NCBI RefSeq assembly: GCF_001465545.3
Contig: NZ_CP013480.3
Coordinates: forward strand, 3,162,001 to 3,226,000
Reading direction: 5' to 3'
Origin: Pandoraea norimbergensis
GTDB lineage: Bacteria; Pseudomonadota; Gammaproteobacteria; Burkholderiales; Burkholderiaceae
DNA length: 64,000 bases
Shown here one piece after another: positions 38,983 through 47,876 of the stretch (positions are counted from its first letter, which is position 1; the number at the start of each line of letters is the position of its first letter). A program made the translations under genes and the position numbers. Below the pieces are notes generated by a model. That model saw only the letters and a list, made by a program, of their open reading frames with translations, made no database searches and had not been told where the DNA came from.

Positions 38983-39458
38983 ATGGACGCGCATGACGGC
39001 ACGGCTTCCGAGTCATTTCCCGCGACGTTATAAAAATCAAACACTTGGGAACTTTGTTACGCTGGCGCGGGTCTGTTCTACGCGCCCGGCAGTCCGGGTG
39101 CGACGTTCAGAAGGTAACCAATACGGGGAATCTCTCCGCAACCTTCCAACGACGTCAGATGACCGGCGCGATGCCTTTACTGGCAGGCGCGTCACGCTCA
39201 AACATCATGAATTTCCTTCTGTTTTCCGATTCACGGCAAGGCGTTGTCTGGGTGCATTTGCATCAGGCCATGTTTCCGCCGTCCCCCCTGCCGACCCGAT
39301 AACGCTATCTCGCGTTAACTCGGGCGGAGCGGGTGCGCCATCGCTTGCGCGCGCCCGGCAATACTCTCCGGCAACACTCTCCATCTCGCAGTACCTGATG
39401 TGCAAGCCACGGTGAGCCGCGTCCCGACACGACGCGGCGATATGTCATCGAGGGGATC
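38983..39458. other. Long untranslated region before the MATE gene
   Basis: 476 bases. Short reading frames exist but none has a ribosome site or recognisable protein. The only structured signal is an ECF-sigma-like promoter at 39048-39075 (separate entry). If real, the MATE mRNA has a leader of about 375 bases. Confidence 0.45.
39048..39075 (+). promoter_or_regulatory. Possible ECF sigma-factor promoter
   Basis: GGAACTT (39048-39054) and GTCTG (39071-39075) separated by 16 bases, matching the GGAAC-N16/17-GTC pattern of extracytoplasmic-function sigma factors. It is the only promoter-like signal seen between puuD and the MATE gene. Confidence 0.35.
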
Positions 39459-40859
39459 ATGTCCAACATGTCTCATTCCATTTCCCATCAAGCCACGCAG
39501 GGCGTGAGGACGCCGGCGTTCAAACAACTTTTCAAGCAGTTCACTGCACTCGCGATTCCGACCATCTTGTCCGGATGGGTCTACACGATCTACACACTGA
39601 TCGACGGGATCTTCATCGGCCGTTACGTCGGCCAACAGGCACTCGCAGCGCTAAACCTCGTGGTGCCGCTGCTGTATGTGCCCTACGCCTTCAGCGTCAT
39701 GGTCGGCGTGGGCGGTGCCACGCTCATCGCCCGTTTGCTGGGCGAAGGCCGCGAGGCCGACGCCCGCCGTGCGTTCTCGCAGGTGCTCTGGGCGATGCTC
39801 GCCTTCGGCATCGTGATGAGCGCTGCCGTCTTGCTGTTCCGTCATGAGATCGCCGCGGCTCTTGGTGCAGAAGGTGCCATCGCCGCCGACGTGGTGGCCT
39901 ATCTGTCCGGCTGGGGCTGGTTCGTGCTGTTCGCGAACGGCCTGTACGCGATGGAACTCTTCCTGCGTGTGGAAGGCGCACCGGCCGCCCGTTTCGGCCT
40001 GTATGCGATGTTTCTCGGCGCACTGGCCAACGTGGCGCTCGACTACTGGTTTATCGCCGTCAAGGGCATGGGCATGTACGGCGCGTCGCTGGCGACAGGT
40101 CTGTCGATGATGGTGTCGAGCAGCGTGATGCTGGCGTACCACTTCGTGTTCGCGAAGCAAGTCGTACCGGCGCGTCGTGCGTTCGGTGCAGGCGAGTCGT
40201 ATGTGGGCCGCGTGATGTACAACGGCGCGTCGGAGTTTCTCGGCGCCATCGCCCCGGCGATCACGGTGTTTGCGTTCAACCGCGTGATTCTGGCCAACTT
40301 CGGTGAGTCCGGTCTGGCCGCGTATGCGATTCTCGAATACATGACGCTGGGCGCGACGGTCACGATGGTGGCGCTGGTGCAGAGCATGCAGCCGATGATC
40401 AGCTACTATCGCGGCGCGCGCGATATGGCGGCCCTGGAGGGGTCGTTCAAGCTCGGCGTAATCGCGGTGATGGGCTTTTCGGTGCTGGTGGCGATCGCCA
40501 TGGCGACGCTCTCGCGCCCGCTCACGTTCCTGTTCCTGCCGGAAGGCGGCAATGCGTGGTCGATTCTGGAGCACGCGGTGCTGTGGTACGCGCTGGCGTT
40601 TCTGCCGGCAGCCGGCAACCTGATCGTCGCGGGCTTTCTGACGGCGATCGAGGCCCCCGGCCCGTCGGCGGCGATTGCTACGCTGCGTAGCTGGGTGTTG
40701 CTGCTGGGCTTGCTGTGGCTCCTGAACGTCTGGTTCGGCGGTGCGGCCATCTGGTACACGCTGCTGATCACCGAAATTCTGACGTTGGGCGTGAGCGCGT
40801 GGCTGTACTGGCGCACGGTCAATGGCGGTGCAATGCTCGCCCCGCAGATGCAGGCTTGA
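39459..40859 (+). CDS. MATE-family multidrug/metabolite exporter
   Basis: Inner-membrane antiporter of 466 residues with twelve predicted helices in two pseudo-repeats. Family traits: IPTILSGWVYTIYTLIDGIFIGRYVGQQALAALNLVVP in the first repeat, NGASEFLGAIAPAITVFAFNRVIL at the start of the second. The start follows AGGGG by five bases. It sits between puuD and the Anbu cluster on the plus strand and ends at a bidirectional terminator. The substrate is unknown; export of a purine-derived or toxic compound is only a suggestion from location. Confidence 0.9.
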   Translation: MSNMSHSISHQATQGVRTPAFKQLFKQFTALAIPTILSGWVYTIYTLIDGIFIGRYVGQQALAALNLVVPLLYVPYAFSVMVGVGGATLIARLLGEGREADARRAFSQVLWAMLAFGIVMSAAVLLFRHEIAAALGAEGAIAADVVAYLSGWGWFVLFANGLYAMELFLRVEGAPAARFGLYAMFLGALANVALDYWFIAVKGMGMYGASLATGLSMMVSSSVMLAYHFVFAKQVVPARRAFGAGESYVGRVMYNGASEFLGAIAPAITVFAFNRVILANFGESGLAAYAILEYMTLGATVTMVALVQSMQPMISYYRGARDMAALEGSFKLGVIAVMGFSVLVAIAMATLSRPLTFLFLPEGGNAWSILEHAVLWYALAFLPAAGNLIVAGFLTAIEAPGPSAAIATLRSWVLLLGLLWLLNVWFGGAAIWYTLLITEILTLGVSAWLYWRTVNGGAMLAPQMQA

Positions 40860-40896
40860 TGCCGAATCGGTAGTACCCGTCGGCAAGACAAATAAG

Positions 40897-40928
40897 AACG
40901 GCGTGACTTGAGTCACGCCGTTTTTTTA
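40897..40928. terminator. Bidirectional terminator between MATE and Anbu genes
   Basis: Stem CGGCGTGA, loop CTTGAG, TCACGCCG (extendable to ten pairs), then seven T on the plus strand; the minus side reads CCGTTCTTATTTG. It separates two convergent transcripts. Confidence 0.88.
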
Positions 40929-40957
40929 TGCCGCGCTGGTTATCTGATGGTCTGCGT

Positions 40958-41803
40958 TCAGGACGGCATCTTGAGCTTGAAGGTCTGCGCAAGCGACTGC
41001 ACGGTGCCCGGTTCGGTCGCACCCGGCACACCATCAGGCGGCACGGCCAGCGGCGGCAGCCCGGTCGGGGTATCCGGCACGGTGGCAGCCCACTGCGGTT
41101 CGGGCAGTTCGTCGAACACCTGACGCAGGCGCTCGCCCCACGTGTCGTGAATCATCTTGTAGTACACATTCTCGTCGTTGAGCGACGCGAAGCGCGTCAC
41201 GCGCAGCGAATTCTCTTCATACACGAGCAGATCGAGCGGCAGCCCCACCGACACGTTGGAGCGCAGCGTGGAATCCATCGAGATCAGCGCGCACTTGGCA
41301 CCGTCGTCGAGCGACGTGGCGGGTGTGACGAGCCGGTCGATGATCGGCTTGCCGTACTTCGATTCGCCGATCTGGAAATACGGGTTCACGGACGACGCTT
41401 CGATGAAGTTGCCCGCCGAATACAGTTGAAACAGGCGGCTCGGCGCCCCGGCGATCTGGCCGCCCAGCAGGAAGCTGCAATTGAAATCGACGCCGAAGGC
41501 TTCGAGCGCTTTGGCATCGCGTTCGTACACGTCGCGAATGGCCTGCCCCACGACGCGCGCTACGTCGGTCATGGTTTTGGCATTCCAGAGGGTATTGGCG
41601 TCGCGCGCTTCGACGAGGTGCTGGCGCACGGCCTGTGTGACGGCGAGGTTGCCCGCCGAGAGCAGCACGAGCACGCGCTCGCCCGGGCGCTCGAACACCA
41701 GCATTTTGCGGAAGGTGCTCACGTGATCGACACCCGCGTTGGTGCGGGTATCGGAGAGAAAGACCAGCCCGGCATCGAGCTTCATGGCCACGCAATACGT
41801 CAT
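40958..41803 (-). CDS. anbu: Anbu (ancestral beta subunit) proteasome-like peptidase
   Basis: Ntn-hydrolase of 281 residues related to HslV and the proteasome beta subunit. It begins MTYCVAMKLDAGLVFLSDTRTNAGVD, the Anbu N-terminus; after Met removal the Thr is the catalytic nucleophile, with Asp in SDTRTNAG and Lys in STFRKM nearby. The start MTYC is therefore fixed by the chemistry, and the 12-residue upstream extension is rejected. The last 40 residues are a Pro-rich tail. It is the final gene of the ATP-grasp/alpha-E/transglutaminase operon, the standard Anbu context. Anbu assembles as an open helical or lock-washer ring; its natural substrate is unknown. Confidence 0.92.
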   Translation of the reverse strand: MTYCVAMKLDAGLVFLSDTRTNAGVDHVSTFRKMLVFERPGERVLVLLSAGNLAVTQAVRQHLVEARDANTLWNAKTMTDVARVVGQAIRDVYERDAKALEAFGVDFNCSFLLGGQIAGAPSRLFQLYSAGNFIEASSVNPYFQIGESKYGKPIIDRLVTPATSLDDGAKCALISMDSTLRSNVSVGLPLDLLVYEENSLRVTRFASLNDENVYYKMIHDTWGERLRQVFDELPEPQWAATVPDTPTGLPPLAVPPDGVPGATEPGTVQSLAQTFKLKMPS

Positions 41804-41893
41804 GTCGTTCCTGTCTTGCAAAGCAGGGGCACCGTCCAATTCGGTGCCCCTGCGAGTGAATCTTGTGAGGGTACTGCCAGTGACTGAAATTAA

Positions 41894-42694
41894 CTACTGG
41901 TCGAGCGGTGCCGCATCGACTTTCACCGACACATGCAGCGCTTCGGTCGCCCCGCCGCTGCGCATGCCGCGCACCGGTGCGGCGGACTCGTAGTCGCGCC
42001 CCACGGCCAGCCGGCAATAGTTGCCGCTGGCGAAGCACGCGTGCGTGACGTCGATGCTAACCCATCCGGCCCCGTCGACCCACACGTCGACCCATGCATG
42101 GCTTGCCGCATGGGGCACGTCGCCCGGATCGATGTAGCCGCTGACGTAACGCGCAGGCACGCCGCGCGCCCGGCAGATGGCGAGCATCAGATGTGCATGA
42201 TCCTGACACACGCCCCGCCCCAGCGCCAACGCTTGCGCGGCGGTACTGGTCACGGCGGTGATGCCCGACTCGTATTCGACGTTGTTGCAGATGATTCCCG
42301 CCAGTGCCAGCAGCGCATCGGGCGTGGTGAGCCCGGTGTCTGCGGCCATGGCGTCGATGGCCTCGCTACGGGCGGTCAGCGGCGTCGGGCTGGCGAAGGA
42401 TAACACCGGTACGGTGTGGGCCGTCTCGCCCAGCCGGCCGTCGACCAGTGGGGTGGTTTCGATTTCGCCTTCGGCGAGCAGGTGGATTTCGCTATGCGGC
42501 TGGTGCAGCACGAGGGTGTGCATGTCGTTGCCGTAGGCGTCGCGCGCGGCGGTGAGCTTGCCGGGCGCGTTGAGCCGCCAGTGCACGACGCGCTGCACTT
42601 CCGACGACGGCGGCGTGAGCCGCAGTTGCTGGATGGTGTAACGCACCGGTGTGTCGTAGCGGTAGGTTGTCTCGTGACGAATAGTCAGGCGCAT
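41894..42694 (-). CDS. Transglutaminase-like cysteine protease of the Anbu cluster
   Basis: Protein of 266 residues. The N-terminal beta domain starts MRLTIRHETTYRYDTPVRYTIQ as in bacterial transglutaminase-like proteins. The triad is C163 (GRGVCQDHAH), H199 (ASHAWVDVW) and D215 (SIDVTHA). Members may cleave or form isopeptide bonds; in this context they are proposed to act on the peptide product of the ATP-grasp partner. It lies four bases after the alpha-E gene and 90 before Anbu. Confidence 0.92.
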   Translation of the reverse strand: MRLTIRHETTYRYDTPVRYTIQQLRLTPPSSEVQRVVHWRLNAPGKLTAARDAYGNDMHTLVLHQPHSEIHLLAEGEIETTPLVDGRLGETAHTVPVLSFASPTPLTARSEAIDAMAADTGLTTPDALLALAGIICNNVEYESGITAVTSTAAQALALGRGVCQDHAHLMLAICRARGVPARYVSGYIDPGDVPHAASHAWVDVWVDGAGWVSIDVTHACFASGNYCRLAVGRDYESAAPVRGMRSGGATEALHVSVKVDAAPLDQ

Positions 42695-42698
42695 GGCA

Positions 42699-43691
42699 TC
42701 AGGCCGCGAGCGGGATCAGGAACGTCTGGCTGATCTTGTTGCCGAGCACGGACACGCGCTCGAGAAACTCGGTCAGGACCGGGTGCAAGCCTTGCTGCTG
42801 GATCTGCTGGATGTCGGTGTATTTGAGTTCGGCGTGGAGTTTGCCCGCATACCGTTCGACGTCGCCGGACTGCGCGTTGGACAAGGTGGCGAGGTTTTCG
42901 CACACGCCCGTAAGTGAGGCGAGCAACGAGCGCGGCATATGGGCGTTGAGCATGAGCAATTCGACGACGCGCTCGGGGGTAATCACGTCGCGATAGACCT
43001 TCCGGTAAATTTCGAAACCGGACACGCTGCGCAGCACGGCCGACCAGTAGTAGAAGTCGGTCGGATGCGAAGCATCGGGGCCCGCTCGGTCGGTGCGCAC
43101 GGCCTCGTGAAAGCGCACGTCGAGGATACGGGCGGTGTTGTCGGCGCGCTCCAGAAAGAGGCCGAGCCGGGTGAAGTAAAACGCATCGTCCTGAAACAGC
43201 GTGCCGAAGCTGACGCCGCGCGATAGGTGCGAGCGCACTTTGACCCATTCGAAGAGGTGCGCGGGGTCATGTTCGAGCAGGTCGATCATGCGGGGGAATT
43301 CGAGCCACGTACTGTTGACGGTTTCCCACAGTTCGGTGGTGAGTGTGCCGCGCACGGCCCGGGCGTTTTCGCGGGCGGCTGCGAGGCAGCACGCGATGCT
43401 CGACGGGTTGTCGCGATCGCGTACGACGAAGTCGAGCACGTTGGCACGCGTGGCGCGGCTGTGTTTGCGATTGAACGCGGGTTCGAGCTCGGAAATTCGC
43501 AACGTGGCGCGCCAGCCGGCTTCGTCGTTGAGACCGGCGAGCGAGATGGGAGCGTTGTCGTCTTCGTCGTCGATGACGTCTTGCGGGAGCAACAGGTTCT
43601 GCAAGTTGACGTCGAGCAGACGCGCGGTGTTTTCGGCCCGCTCCATGTAGCGGGCCATCCAGAACAGGTGGTCGGCGGTACGGCTGAGCAT
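42699..43691 (-). CDS. Alpha-E domain protein of the Anbu cluster
   Basis: All-helical protein of 330 residues. It begins MLSRTADHLFWMARYMERAENTARLLDVN, the signature of the alpha-E family (COG2307), and has a second similar helix (FLERADNTARILDV) near the middle, pointing to an internal repeat. Its biochemical role is unknown. It is found almost always next to the circularly permuted ATP-grasp and transglutaminase-like genes, as here (45 bases and 4 bases away). Confidence 0.93.
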   Translation of the reverse strand: MLSRTADHLFWMARYMERAENTARLLDVNLQNLLLPQDVIDDEDDNAPISLAGLNDEAGWRATLRISELEPAFNRKHSRATRANVLDFVVRDRDNPSSIACCLAAARENARAVRGTLTTELWETVNSTWLEFPRMIDLLEHDPAHLFEWVKVRSHLSRGVSFGTLFQDDAFYFTRLGLFLERADNTARILDVRFHEAVRTDRAGPDASHPTDFYYWSAVLRSVSGFEIYRKVYRDVITPERVVELLMLNAHMPRSLLASLTGVCENLATLSNAQSGDVERYAGKLHAELKYTDIQQIQQQGLHPVLTEFLERVSVLGNKISQTFLIPLAA

Positions 43692-43736
43692 GATCTCTTC
43701 CCGAGTTTGATGACGTAGTTCTGGCAGTCGATTCGC

Positions 43737-45161
43737 TTACTTCTCAAGGACCCAGGTGTCTTTGGTGCCCCCGCCCTGCGATGAGTTGACGACGAGCGAG
43801 CCCTCGGTCAACGCCACGCGCGTGAGGCCGCCCGGCACCATGGTGATGTTCTTGCCGGACGACAGCACGAACGGCCGCAGATCGATGTGTCTCGGAGCGA
43901 TACCGGCTTCGACGAAGGTCGGGCAAGCGGACAGCGCCAGCGTGGGCTGCGCGATGTAGCCGTCGGGCTTGGCAAGCAACCGTTGCCGGAAGGCTTCGAT
44001 CTCCGCCTTGGTGGACGCGGGCCCGACGAGCATGCCGTAGCCGCCGGCGCCGTGCACTTCCTTGACGACAAGCTCGCCAAGGTTATCGAGGGTGTACGCA
44101 AGATCGTCGGCGCGCCGGCACTGGTAGGTCGGCACGTTGTTCAAAATCGGCTTCTCACCGAGATAGAACTCGATCATGTCGGGCACGAACGGGTAGATGG
44201 ACTTGTCGTCGGCGACGCCGGTGCCAATGGCGTTGGCGAGCGTGACGCGGCCTGCACGATAGACGCTCAGCAAACCCGGCACGCCCAGCGTGGAGTCGGC
44301 ACGGAACGCCAGCGGGTCGAGAAAATCATCGTCGATGCGACGGTAAATGACGTCGACGCGCTTGGGACCGTTGGTGGTGCGCATGTAGACAAGATTGTCT
44401 TCGACGAACAAGTCCTGCCCTTCGACCAACTCGATGCCCATCTGCTGGGCCAGAAACGCATGCTCGAAGTACGCGGAGTTGTAAATACCCGGGGTCATGA
44501 CGACGACGGTCGGGTCGTCAACGCCCATCGGGGCGACGGCGCGCAAGTTGTCGAGCAACATGTCGGGGTAATGCTCGACCGGTGCGATGCGGTTCCGGGC
44601 GAACAACTCCGGGAACAGACGCATCATCATCTTTCGGTTTTCGAGCATGTAGGACACGCCGGATGGTACGCGCAGGTTGTCCTCAAGCACGTAGAACACA
44701 CCGTCGTCGCCGGTTCCCGCTCTGACGACATCGACGCCCGCGATGTGCGCATAGACGTTGCCGGGCACGTCGACACCCTGCATCTCGGGCCGATACTGCG
44801 CATTCATCAACACCTGCTCAGCCGGGATAACGCCCGCGCGCAAGATGTCCTGATCGTGATAAACGTCGTGAATGAACCGGTTCAGCGCGTCGACCCGCTG
44901 ACGCAATCCGGTCTGCAAGGTCTGCCACTCATGCGCTGGAATGATTCTCGGGATGAGGTCGAAGGGAATGAGCCGCTCGGTACCCGCCTCGTTGCCATAG
45001 ACGGCAAAGGTGATCCCCACCCGTCGGAACGCGAGATCAGCCTCGGTCCGCTTATGGTGCAAGACGTCGTCAGACTGACACTTGAGCCAATCGTCAAATC
45101 GACGGTAGTGCGAGCGAGTCGTGCCAGTAATGCTCGCCATCTCGTTATAGCTCTCGACCAT
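43737..45161 (-). CDS. Circularly permuted type 2 ATP-grasp protein of the Anbu cluster
   Basis: Protein of 474 residues, first gene of the operon. Family markers include YGNEAGTERLIPFDLIPRII, FYVLEDNLRVPSGVSYMLENR, MTPGIYNSAYFEHAFLA and VVKEVHGAGGYGMLVGP; the Glu/Asp/Arg set for ATP and metal is visible in these blocks. ATP-grasp enzymes form amide bonds, so this protein is thought to ligate amino acids onto a peptide or protein. The ATG at 45161 has GGAGAAGCGT directly upstream; an internal ATG at 45140 is less likely. A possible promoter lies 120 bases upstream. Confidence 0.93.
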   Translation of the reverse strand: MVESYNEMASITGTTRSHYRRFDDWLKCQSDDVLHHKRTEADLAFRRVGITFAVYGNEAGTERLIPFDLIPRIIPAHEWQTLQTGLRQRVDALNRFIHDVYHDQDILRAGVIPAEQVLMNAQYRPEMQGVDVPGNVYAHIAGVDVVRAGTGDDGVFYVLEDNLRVPSGVSYMLENRKMMMRLFPELFARNRIAPVEHYPDMLLDNLRAVAPMGVDDPTVVVMTPGIYNSAYFEHAFLAQQMGIELVEGQDLFVEDNLVYMRTTNGPKRVDVIYRRIDDDFLDPLAFRADSTLGVPGLLSVYRAGRVTLANAIGTGVADDKSIYPFVPDMIEFYLGEKPILNNVPTYQCRRADDLAYTLDNLGELVVKEVHGAGGYGMLVGPASTKAEIEAFRQRLLAKPDGYIAQPTLALSACPTFVEAGIAPRHIDLRPFVLSSGKNITMVPGGLTRVALTEGSLVVNSSQGGGTKDTWVLEK

Positions 45162-45280
45162 ACGCTTCTCCGCAGATTGCTGTGTCGAGATCGAGCAATA
45201 TCCATGCCCGAGCTTTTTTGATCACTTCCGGCACGATTTCGGTGCGGTTTCCTCCACTACGCACCATGCCGGTGATTTTG

Positions 45281-45309
45281 AGTATAGGTCGGCGCTTTCA
45301 TTGGCACAG
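45281..45309 (-). promoter_or_regulatory. Possible promoter of the Anbu operon
   Basis: On the minus strand TATACT (45286-45281) is a good -10 box; the sequence about 17 bases upstream (TGTGCC) is a weak -35. The start codon of the ATP-grasp gene lies about 115 bases downstream. Confidence 0.35.
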
Positions 45310-45354
45310 GATTACGGCTTTTTGACCTCCCGCCCGGTAAACCTCCCGCCCGGC

Positions 45355-45420
45355 CAGAGTGGGGCCCCTTCCCGCTGCTCAGACAGTGTTCAACTCGCCT
45401 CGGGAAGGGGCCCCACTCTG
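45355..45420. repeat. Perfect 20-base inverted repeat with 26-base loop
   Basis: Arms 45355-45374 and 45401-45420 are exact reverse complements, rich in G and C (core GGGGCCCCTTCCCG). It lies between the divergent promoter side of the Anbu operon and the terminator of the allantoin operon. No T-run follows on either strand, so a simple terminator role is doubtful. Confidence 0.85.
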
Positions 45421-45487
45421 TCCCCCTCCACCTTGCCGGTCCCTCCGGCGACACCGCCCCCTCCGCTCCCTGTTTCCTCTTCCCGCC

Positions 45488-45517
45488 AAACAAAAACGCC
45501 AGACATCGTCTGGCGTT
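45488..45517 (-). terminator. Terminator of the puuE-uraD-alc-allA operon
   Basis: Stem AACGCCAGAC / GTCTGGCGTT with a three-base loop; on the minus strand it runs into TTTTTGTTTGG. It starts about 28 bases past the allA stop codon. Confidence 0.88.
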
Positions 45518-45545
45518 CTTGTTTGATCCCTTGCAAGGCTGTCTG

Positions 45546-46079
45546 TTATGCAGCTTTCTGCTCGGCCCGCACTTTGTCCAACTCAGCCTGTGTCAGCCAA
45601 TACGATCCCGGCAAATCCTGCTCATCACAGTTGTGCCCCTCACCACCCCGGTCCACCACGATGAAGTCACTCACCTCATGCAGCGCCAACAACGGGTGAT
45701 GCCACACACCACGTGCGTAATTCACGCCCTGCCAGCCATCCGAGACGAACGCCCGCATCTGGCTCACGTCCAACTCGCCCGCCGGTGCTACCACCACCAA
45801 ATACGGCAAGGTCTTCAATGGAATGAACGCCTGACTGCCCAACGGGTGACGCTCCAACATCTTCACCTCGTACGGCAACGTGCGCGGCTGACCTCGAAAC
45901 ACATTCACCAACGTGCGGCCACCCTCCGGCCCCAAATCCACCGTCGCCAAATCGTGATACCGCTCAGTCGTCCCGCCATTGATCGCGAAATGCTTCGCCC
46001 CCGCCAACTCGATCACGTCGCCAAACGCCGCAAACGACTCACGCGTCAACCGCTCTATCTTCAATGCCGGACCCGCCAT
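45546..46079 (-). CDS. allA: Ureidoglycolate lyase
   Basis: Cytosolic enzyme of 177 residues that splits ureidoglycolate into glyoxylate and urea. Cupin-like motifs of the family: [35 protein letters not shown] and [10 protein letters not shown]. The start [12 protein letters not shown] has AGGAGAG upstream; a longer frame begins inside alc and is rejected. It is the last gene of the allantoin operon, 80 bases after alc. Confidence 0.93.
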   Translation of the reverse strand: MAGPALKIERLTRESFAAFGDVIELAGAKHFAINGGTTERYHDLATVDLGPEGGRTLVNVFRGQPRTLPYEVKMLERHPLGSQAFIPLKTLPYLVVVAPAGELDVSQMRAFVSDGWQGVNYARGVWHHPLLALHEVSDFIVVDRGGEGHNCDEQDLPGSYWLTQAELDKVRAEQKAA

Positions 46080-46159
46080 ATCACGCTCTCCTTCTTGTTT
46101 TATCCACTCGCACACTCGCCGCCCGACTCTGCGGGCGGCAGTTGCACTCTGTCTTTTGC

Positions 46160-47179
46160 TTACTGCTTTCCGCCCAACCGGCCCCACAGGCGCAGGCGCG
46201 ACACGCCCCCGTCCGGGATGATGTTGAACCGGATATGCGTGATCGCACCCAGCTTCTGAATCTGCTCTTCAAAGAAGAACTGCTTGTCCATCGCCAACTT
46301 CTGCTCGGGCAACAACACGGGCCAGAACATGGACTGCGTAATCAACGACTGCTCGGTACCACCCGTGACGTACGCGCCCTGAATGGAGCAGCGGTCAGGG
46401 AAGTTGCCCTTGAAGTGCGCCGTATCGACTTCGATCTTGCCGATCTCGCCCGGCTGCGCCAGCGCAATGATCGCCCAGTCGTTACCCGGCTCACGACGGC
46501 GGCGCGTCTCCCAACCATCACCCATGTTCACGCCACGGCCCGGCATCAACAGGTTCGACGCCAAGCCGAAGTGCTGGTTGTTGGCCGCGACGACGTAGCC
46601 GCCGTTTTCCATGGCAATCAGGTCGATCAACTCGTCGCGCGAACGATTGTTCCAGTCGCTCTGCGGCAAGCCATACAGGCGCAGGCGCGCGAGACCACCG
46701 TCCGGATACAGGTTCACGCGCACGTGCGTGGCCGGGCGCTGGCTGGTGATGTCGTGATAGTGATGCGAGTTGCCTTGCAGCGTGGTCGAGGCGAGCAGTT
46801 CGAACCACTCGGCGTTCTCTGCCGGGGCGCCGTCGGGGCTGTAGCAGCCTTCCAATGACGCGGCCGGCGGGAAGTTGCCGGTGAAGTGGCTGGTGTCGAG
46901 ATCGACGCCGAACAACACGCCCGGACGCGCCAGCTTGACGATGCACCAGTCGTAACCGTTGACGCGCTTGCGACGCGTCTCCCAACCGTCCATCCACTTG
47001 CCGTTGTCGTCGTACTTGCCGGGGATGAACACGGCAGGGTCGGGGTTGAGCATGCGCTCTTTGGCCGCGAAGAATTCGTCGCTGGCGACCAGTGCCTGAG
47101 CACCCAGACGCGGATCAGCCAGATTGACGTAACGGCGCACAAATTCCGGTGCGTTCGGGTCTTGCGGGGCGAGGGCCAT
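46160..47179 (-). CDS. alc: Allantoicase
   Basis: Enzyme of 339 residues that hydrolyses allantoate to ureidoglycolate and urea. It consists of two similar galactose-binding-like beta domains: [20 protein letters not shown] with [11 protein letters not shown] in the first, [20 protein letters not shown] with [11 protein letters not shown] in the second, each followed by [12 protein letters not shown] or [12 protein letters not shown]. This internal duplication is diagnostic. It lies 71 bases after uraD. Confidence 0.96.
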   Translation of the reverse strand: MALAPQDPNAPEFVRRYVNLADPRLGAQALVASDEFFAAKERMLNPDPAVFIPGKYDDNGKWMDGWETRRKRVNGYDWCIVKLARPGVLFGVDLDTSHFTGNFPPAASLEGCYSPDGAPAENAEWFELLASTTLQGNSHHYHDITSQRPATHVRVNLYPDGGLARLRLYGLPQSDWNNRSRDELIDLIAMENGGYVVAANNQHFGLASNLLMPGRGVNMGDGWETRRRREPGNDWAIIALAQPGEIGKIEVDTAHFKGNFPDRCSIQGAYVTGGTEQSLITQSMFWPVLLPEQKLAMDKQFFFEEQIQKLGAITHIRFNIIPDGGVSRLRLWGRLGGKQ

Positions 47180-47250
47180 GCCAACTCCTTAATGCGCTTT
47201 AGTGTCTGAAACGATATTGCGTGTAGTGCTTAAACCTGCTGGCGGGTGGC

Positions 47251-47784
47251 TCAGTCGCTCACCAGATCCTGCAAGCGGAAACCGGCAATGCGGAAGATCT
47301 GACGCAGGCACTCTTCGATTTCGTCAGCACGGCTGTTTTCCAGTCGCGTCGCGAAGTTCTCGATGATGCTGCTGCGCGTATGTCCACGCACCGCCAGGAT
47401 GTACGGGAAACCGAATTTGGCCTTGTACGCGTCGTTCAACTGCGTCAGCTGCGCAAACTCTTCGGCGCTGCATTGGTCGAGACCGGCACCGGCCTGCTCA
47501 CGCGTCGATTCGGCCGTCAATTCGCCACGCACTGCCGCCTTCCCCGCCAATTCCGGGTGGGCACGGATGAGGTCGAGTTGCGGGCCTTCACCGGCGTCGA
47601 TGACGGCCTGACACATCGCATCGTGCAAAGCAGCGACGGTGGCGAACGGACGATCTTCCCAAGCAGCTTCGGCCACCCACGGGGAATGTTCGAAAATGCC
47701 GTCGAGTGCGGCGATGAATTCTGCGCGCGGCAGCGCCGACAACGCGGCAACGGTACGTTGGGTCATAGGCAACGGGGCGTTCAT
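47251..47784 (-). CDS. uraD: OHCU decarboxylase
   Basis: Enzyme of 177 residues that converts OHCU into S-allantoin. Active-site His76 lies in RAHPELAGKAA, with the downstream STREQAGAGLDQ and LNDAYKAKFGFPYILAVRG motifs of the family. It completes the urate-to-allantoin path with puuD and hiuH. puuE lies 92 bases upstream. Confidence 0.95.
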   Translation of the reverse strand: MNAPLPMTQRTVAALSALPRAEFIAALDGIFEHSPWVAEAAWEDRPFATVAALHDAMCQAVIDAGEGPQLDLIRAHPELAGKAAVRGELTAESTREQAGAGLDQCSAEEFAQLTQLNDAYKAKFGFPYILAVRGHTRSSIIENFATRLENSRADEIEECLRQIFRIAGFRLQDLVSD

Positions 47785-47876
47785 TTACTGCTCTCCTGGA
47801 GAACAAGGGTGGCGCCCCGCCGCGCTCCCTCGCGCAGCCCGATGACGCCTGTCGGTTTCTAGATTAGGTGATGAAC

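Noticed and set aside
38993..39415. A 140-codon frame before the MATE gene
   Set aside because: No ribosome site, no family features, and poor codon pattern; more likely an untranslated leader.
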